The notes beneath the pieces are model-generated. The model searched no databases. It saw nothing but the letters and a program-made list of their open reading frames with translations, and had not been told where the DNA came from. A stretch of 16,100 nt of DNA from positions 1 to 16,100 of the forward strand of contig CAZYAK010000029.1 in assembly GCA_964645935.1 (NCBI GenBank), written 5' to 3'. Each line of letters starts with the position of its first letter. The stretch's first letter is position 1. Of this stretch, positions 13,175 through 16,100 are shown piece by piece. Source of the stretch: CAZYAK01 sp964645935 (GTDB lineage: Bacteria; Patescibacteriota; Gracilibacteria; Peribacterales; Peribacteraceae). A program made the position numbers and the translations under genes.

Positions 13175-13204
13175 AAAAACGCCGTCGGAGGACATCCGAC
13201 GGCG
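13175..13204 (-). terminator. Rho-independent terminator of rpsF-rpsR
   Basis: On the minus strand the 10-bp stem CGCCGTCGGA/TCCGACGGCG (13180-13204, loop TGTCC) is followed directly by TTTTT (13175-13179). It sits 17 bases after the rpsR stop. This is a textbook intrinsic terminator closing the ribosomal-protein operon. Confidence 0.9.
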
Positions 13205-13221
13205 CTGAAATTGCGAGGGGC

Positions 13222-13473
13222 TTACTTGCGGTACGAGAGCATGCCCATGAAGCGGGCCTGCTCGATCGCTCCGCGGAGCATCTTCTGGTGCTTAAGGCAC
13301 ACGCCCGTGTAGTAGCGCTTGCGGATGTTGCCGAAGTAATCGACGGAATCCTTGAGCGTGGGGAAATCCTTGTAGTCGATGTACTTCGCGTTCTTCTCGC
13401 AGAAGGGGCACTTCTTGAGACGCGGATCGGGGCGGCGCTGCCGGTTCTGGTTGCGGTTGGGTGGGGGCGGCAT
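13222..13473 (-). CDS. rpsR: 30S ribosomal protein bS18
   Basis: Ribosomal protein bS18, 83 aa, which binds bS6 on the platform of the 30S subunit. Recognised from the core KYIDYKDFPTLKDSVDYFG, the RKRYYTGVCLKHQ turn and the terminal AIEQARFMGMLSYR. It carries a zinc-ribbon-like set C22, C25, C59 and H62 (KKCPFC and GVCLKHQ), a variant seen in many bacteria. The N-terminal 20 residues are Pro/Asn/Arg-rich. It lies 51 bases after rpsF; a GGCGC-TTC-GCGCC hairpin falls in that gap. rplI does not follow it; an intrinsic terminator does. Confidence 0.97.
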   Translation of the reverse strand: MPPPPNRNQNRQRRPDPRLKKCPFCEKNAKYIDYKDFPTLKDSVDYFGNIRKRYYTGVCLKHQKMLRGAIEQARFMGMLSYRK

Positions 13474-13524
13474 GGTCGAGGAGGGAGGCTTGCCCGGAAT
13501 TGGCGCGAAGCGCCTGATTCAGAG

Positions 13525-14085
13525 TCAGAGGTCGACGGAGTCGTCGGAAATGAGCTTATCGAGTTTGGCGGTGAGATCCTTGCCGCTCATCGTGGCGGCA
13601 GGCTTCTGCTCCTTCTTCTTCTCCTCCACCATCTTGGCAGTGCGCTTGGCCTTGCGGGCGACGACCTCCTTCAGCTTCTCCTCCTTCTCACGGGCGCGCT
13701 TCTCGGTGACGCTCTCGCGGTCCTTGAGCCACTGCTCGTACGTCGCACTGTACTGGACGATCTGGTAGTGCTTGGGCGGCTTCACGAACATGTGTCGCAG
13801 GACGTTTTTCTGGATACGCAGCTGCGTGTCGATCTCCTCCACCTTAGACGGCTGCATCTCGTAGTAGTAGACGATGAAGTTGCCCTCCTTAAAACCCCCG
13901 ATCGTGTACGCCAAACCGCGGCGGCCCCACTTGTCTTTGGCGACAAGTTTGGCACCGGCTTCCTCAAAATACCCATCGACCGTCTTGAGCAGTTCGTTCT
14001 CGTCTTTCTGCCCGAGAGGGAAGGGGTAGAGGAGGCACAGCTCGTAGATGCGGGTCTCCTCGGAGGTTGCTTGCAAAGTAGGCAT
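13525..14085 (-). CDS. rpsF: 30S ribosomal protein bS6, C-terminally extended
   Basis: Ribosomal protein bS6, 186 aa; the family core is about 95-100 residues and many members end near 100-135. The core spans about residues 11-112: RIYELCLLYP, WGRRGLAYTIGGFKEGNFIV, and IDTQLRIQKNVLRHMFVK. From about 118 to 165 there is a Lys/Glu/Arg-rich, probably long helical extension (EKRAREKEEKLKEVVARKAK), then an acidic tail. ATG 14085 is chosen because the extended frame upstream is not conserved-looking and TACCCA lies 7 bases before it. rpsR follows directly, with no ssb gene between. Confidence 0.95.
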   Translation of the reverse strand: MPTLQATSEETRIYELCLLYPFPLGQKDENELLKTVDGYFEEAGAKLVAKDKWGRRGLAYTIGGFKEGNFIVYYYEMQPSKVEEIDTQLRIQKNVLRHMFVKPPKHYQIVQYSATYEQWLKDRESVTEKRAREKEEKLKEVVARKAKRTAKMVEEKKKEQKPAATMSGKDLTAKLDKLISDDSVDL

Positions 14086-14141
14086 GGGATCGTGGGTAGA
14101 ACCCGACCTCACGAACGGAGACCGGGGATCACAGCCCGCCT

Positions 14142-14170
14142 ACGGTAAAGAGGCGCTCCGCCTACGTCAA
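14142..14170 (-). promoter_or_regulatory. Promoter of the rpsF-rpsR operon
   Basis: On the minus strand TTGACG (14165-14170) and TACCGT (14142-14147) are separated by exactly 17 bases. Transcription would begin near 14135 and give a leader of about 50 bases, which contains GGG-TTCTA-CCC. bS6-bS18 binding motifs are known in rpsF leaders of several phyla; I cannot confirm one here. A second -10-like TACCCA (14093-14098) might give a leaderless form. Confidence 0.55.
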
Positions 14171-14194
14171 GCGCTTCTAACAAGATCCCCTCTC

Positions 14195-14746
14195 TTAGAG
14201 CACCGGCCCGGGCAGCGGGGCGGGCTGGGCGTCGGGGCGGCCACGCTCATCCTTAAGCAACACCTCCAGCATCATGAAGCGCCCACGCAACGAGGTCTCG
14301 ATGGAGCGCTGCCGGTGTTGCAGCGCCCACCGCAGACGCGGCTGCCCTGGTGGAAGGGCCGCGATGGCCCGGCGCACCGTGGCAGCGTGGCTCTCCCAGT
14401 CTGCACGCAGCGTCGCAAGCTCACGCAGGCGCTGGTCAAACCGCGCACGGCGCTGGGGTTGGGGCAGGAGGCAATCCTCCCGCAGGAAGAATTCTAGCTG
14501 CCGGAAGCGAACCTCTTCGCGGGCCGTCCACATCTCGTCATCCGCATAGAGACGGTGCGTCTCCCAGAGCACATCGTCATCGCGCAGTGGAGCCGAGCAG
14601 CGCCCGAGCGTGAACGCGATGCCGCCTACCACGAGATACTTGAGCATCGCGACGGACGCGGCACGGCGATTCATCTCGGGTGCGCGCACGTCCGCAGGCT
14701 TCGGCGCATCGGGAAAGGGAAGCTTTTCTGCGGGCTCGGGAGTCAT
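14195..14746 (-). CDS. Hypothetical membrane-anchored protein, 183 aa
   Basis: I do not recognise this protein. Residues 1-30 are proline-rich and probably cytoplasmic. A short hydrophobic segment at about 33-50 (AMLKYLVVGGIAFTLGRC) could be a TM anchor. The remainder (60-165) is helical and rich in Arg, Leu and Glu (REEVRFRQLEFFLRED, RFDQRLRELATLRADWESH, RGRFMMLEVLLKDERG), suggesting a helical bundle or coiled coil, and the last 15 residues are Pro-rich. ATG 14746 is preferred to a GTG at 14758; there is no Shine-Dalgarno sequence. It lies 59 bases after the next upstream gene and 109 bases before rpsF, on the same strand. Confidence 0.65.
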   Translation of the reverse strand: MTPEPAEKLPFPDAPKPADVRAPEMNRRAASVAMLKYLVVGGIAFTLGRCSAPLRDDDVLWETHRLYADDEMWTAREEVRFRQLEFFLREDCLLPQPQRRARFDQRLRELATLRADWESHAATVRRAIAALPPGQPRLRWALQHRQRSIETSLRGRFMMLEVLLKDERGRPDAQPAPLPGPVL

Positions 14747-14805
14747 AGAAAGGAGCACACGCTACGCCCGCCTTCGGCAACGCGGCAAGACGGTCCCCCT
14801 CCCTC

Positions 14806-15639
14806 TTACGAGCCGGGCCGCAACGCGTTCATGAGTGCGCCGCCCGCGGCGGAGACCGCGATGGCCGTGCGGGCCCCCGGCACCAGGTACGCGGCGGCCG
14901 CGAGCGCGCCGGCGCGCAGCGGCACGCGGGTAAAGCCCCGATCCTGTCCGAGGCGGCCGCCGTAGATGCCACCACCGATCCCGCCCAGGACGGGCGCGAG
15001 TGCGGCGTACGGCGTGCCCGCGAGCACCGTAGTGGAGAGCGTGGTGCCGAGCGCGGAGCCCACGCCAAACCCGGCGCCGGCCACCGCGCCATTAAAGCCG
15101 CCTCTCGTCGTACGCGAGACGGAATCAGGGACGCCGATGGCCGAGCGCGACCGGTTCACAACCACTTCGGCATCGACCGGACGACGGAGCGCATGGGGTG
15201 CCTGGCGGGAGGGAGGCGGAGGTGCGCGGCGGGCGAGTGCGGGAACGAGCGCCTCATCCACATTCCCGATGGCCATACTCAACGCGGCCCTGCGGTGCGG
15301 CTCGCGGGGACGGATGCGCGCCAGCTCATCGCGCAGGCCGTTGAGGCTGGCGAGACTGGGTCTCACCCCGCGGCGCGTGTCGAACCGCATCGTGGCCAGC
15401 TCGTCATAGAGGCGGTTGAGCCGCGCGTGCGCTGTGCTCTGCGCGCGTCCAGATTCGATCCTCCGCTGCAGGCGTCCGATGCTGCGGATCTGGCTGAACA
15501 TGTCGCGTGCGTCCACGGTGCGTCCGCGCTGGCCGCGCAGTTCCTGGCGATACTCCCGCTGCGACAACGGGATCGCCTCCACCGGCTCTTCTGAAGGAGC
15601 CGGATTCGGGCCAGGTTGGACCACCTCAATGTTCGCCAT
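14806..15639 (-). CDS. Hypothetical protein with glycine-zipper C-terminus, 277 aa
   Basis: I do not recognise this protein. Residues 1-25 are Pro/Glu-rich. Residues 26-125 are highly basic and helical (SQREYRQELRGQRGRTVDAR, SIGRLQRRIES). Residues 136-150 form a Pro/Arg linker (RRAPPPPSRQAP). The C-terminal third is Gly/Ala-rich and hydrophobic: 181-231 (NGAVAGAGFGVGSALGTTLS, VLGGIGGGIYGGRLG) and 243-273 (AGALAAAAYLVPGARTAIAV). This is a glycine-zipper pattern that may insert in a membrane or oligomerise. ATG 15639 is chosen; the frame stays open to 15843, but that stretch lacks protein-like composition and overlaps the rRNA promoter. It is divergent from the rRNA operon. Confidence 0.7.
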   Translation of the reverse strand: MANIEVVQPGPNPAPSEEPVEAIPLSQREYRQELRGQRGRTVDARDMFSQIRSIGRLQRRIESGRAQSTAHARLNRLYDELATMRFDTRRGVRPSLASLNGLRDELARIRPREPHRRAALSMAIGNVDEALVPALARRAPPPPSRQAPHALRRPVDAEVVVNRSRSAIGVPDSVSRTTRGGFNGAVAGAGFGVGSALGTTLSTTVLAGTPYAALAPVLGGIGGGIYGGRLGQDRGFTRVPLRAGALAAAAYLVPGARTAIAVSAAGGALMNALRPGS

Positions 15640-15643
15640 GTGT

Positions 15644-15658
15644 GTTATGAGCATTATG
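15644..15658 (-). promoter_or_regulatory. AT-rich promoter-like region before the glycine-zipper gene
   Basis: On the minus strand CATAAT (15653-15658) and CATAAC (15644-15649) lie 13 and 4 bases before the ATG at 15639, in an AT-rich island (15640-15680). CATAAT would give a leader of about 6 bases. No good -35 box is visible at 16-18 bases. Confidence 0.35.
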
Positions 15659-15721
15659 ACACAAATTTGATTTTTGTGCGAGCGCCAAGCGGGAACCCCG
15701 GAATATTCTGCCAAATTGTCC

Positions 15722-15749
15722 TTGACCCCCCCGTAGTCCTTAGTAAGAT
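15722..15749 (+). promoter_or_regulatory. Ribosomal RNA operon promoter
   Basis: TTGACC (15722-15727) and TAAGAT (15744-15749) are separated by 16 bases, oriented towards the 16S gene. It is the best promoter in the 400 bases before 16S. Transcription would begin near 15756. Confidence 0.65.
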
Positions 15750-15756
15750 ACCTCGG

Positions 15757-16043
15757 CTTTGCATCCGTTTTCGCAACGGATGGGGAGCTTTGCCAGCACC
15801 CGCGCCGGCCTTCGGGCCTCCCGGGACAGAGATGCTCCTTCACAGCATCGTGTAGTAGAGAACCAATTGTGTCCGTCTCCAGTCCTTCGGGACGTGGAAA
15901 CGGAACCCAATTCCTTTGGAATTATCATCGCCAGATCATGCGATGGAAAAAGAACTGATCAAGTCATGGATTCGAGCTTTGCTCATCCGTGGCGGAACTA
16001 TTCAATAGCCAGTCATCTTTGATGACGAGGACTTGGATTCTTC
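15757..16043 (+). other. Folded leader of the rRNA transcript
   Basis: About 290 bases with no protein gene and a series of local hairpins: CATCCGTT/AACGGATG (15762-15782), GGCC-TTCG-GGCC (15807-15818), a longer stem TCCGT..CCA..GTCC-TTCG-GGAC..TGG..ACGGA (15872-15904), AATTCC-TTT-GGAATT (about 15909-15923) and GTCATC-TTT-GATGAC (16012-16026). UUCG tetraloops close two of them. rRNA leaders usually carry antitermination signals and one strand of the pre-16S processing stem; the partner strand lies beyond the window. I see no clear boxA. Confidence 0.6.
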
Positions 16044-16100
16044 TTCTAGAAGAGTTTGATCCTAGCTCAGAGTGAACGCTGGCGGTGCGCCTAACACATG
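16044..16100 (+). rRNA. rrs: 16S ribosomal RNA, 5' end (partial)
   Basis: The conserved 5' region is present: AGAGTTTGATCCTAGCTCAG at 16051-16070, then TGAACGCTGGCGG and GCCTAACACATG to the window edge. The mature 5' end is placed about 7 bases before AGAGTTTG by comparison with E. coli numbering. The gene continues past the window. Relative to the usual CCTGGCTCAG it has CCTAGCTCAG, a G-to-A change at E. coli position 21. Confidence 0.97.

Noticed and set aside
15640..15843. N-terminal extension of the glycine-zipper protein up to 15843
   Set aside because: The added 68 residues lack protein-like composition and overlap the rRNA promoter. ATG 15639 follows an AT-rich promoter-like region.
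1..16100. CRISPR array, tRNA genes, insertion sequence or transposase
   Set aside because: No regularly spaced direct repeats, no recognisable tRNA cloverleaf and no transposase motifs were seen on either strand.
1..16100. Recoded TGA (code 25) as in Gracilibacteria
   Set aside because: TGA ends several firm genes, including the RNase H and PBP genes, and no conserved protein needs TGA read as glycine.

Overview
This window is GC-rich bacterial chromosome (roughly 60-65% G+C by eye), gene-dense, on both strands, and read with the standard bacterial code (TGA, TAA and TAG all close convincing genes). The gene content points to a Candidate Phyla Radiation (Patescibacteria) bacterium: a lone VirB2/TrbC-like small membrane protein, a VanW protein, a PBP1A with long extracellular C-terminal domains, a compact rpsF-rpsR pair without ssb or rplI, a YebC protein and few Shine-Dalgarno sequences. 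The use of TGA as stop argues against the code-25 Gracilibacteria/Absconditabacteria. A high-GC Peregrinibacteria/Peribacteria-like lineage is my best guess, and it is an inference. The 100-N run at 2522-2621 shows the window comes from a scaffolded assembly.

Layout. 1-2521 (+): an intergenic hairpin, an RNase HI-like protein, an unrecognised 179-aa protein with a near-consensus promoter, and a secreted VanW-domain protein cut by the gap. 2695-7395 (-): a run read leftwards, with a VirB2/TrbC-like protein, a TPR protein, FtsX, a short upstream ORF, an unrecognised ~344-aa protein, an Asp/Glu racemase (4-base overlap) and RecO. 7515-10685 (+): a bifunctional penicillin-binding protein divergent from the VirB2-like gene. 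10696-11349 (-): an acidic hypothetical protein. 11430-11858 (+): a structured leader and an 88-aa single-TM protein. 11910-12711 (-): YebC behind a short ORF. 12823-13134 (+): a small hypothetical protein. 13144-14170 (-): a terminator, rpsR, rpsF and their promoter. 14195-15639 (-): two membrane-associated hypothetical proteins. 15722-16100 (+): the rRNA promoter, a folded leader and the first ~57 bases of 16S rRNA.

How the genes fit together. Much of the window concerns the cell envelope and division: PBP1A builds peptidoglycan, the racemase may supply D-amino acids, FtsX belongs to the division-linked FtsEX complex, VanW is exported, and the VirB2-like protein sits in the membrane. The rest is information processing (RNase H, RecO, YebC, bS6, bS18, 16S).

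The most interesting signal is in how genes start. At least five genes carry a -10-like TAnnnT hexamer 6-8 bases before the start codon, and others carry one 9-10 bases before it. This implies leaderless or nearly leaderless mRNAs. Two genes without such a signal, yebC and the 344-aa protein, instead follow a short ORF that does have a leaderless promoter and that ends at or across the downstream start. One gene, the 88-aa membrane protein, has a strong Shine-Dalgarno sequence, and that sequence can be locked in a hairpin within a highly structured leader.
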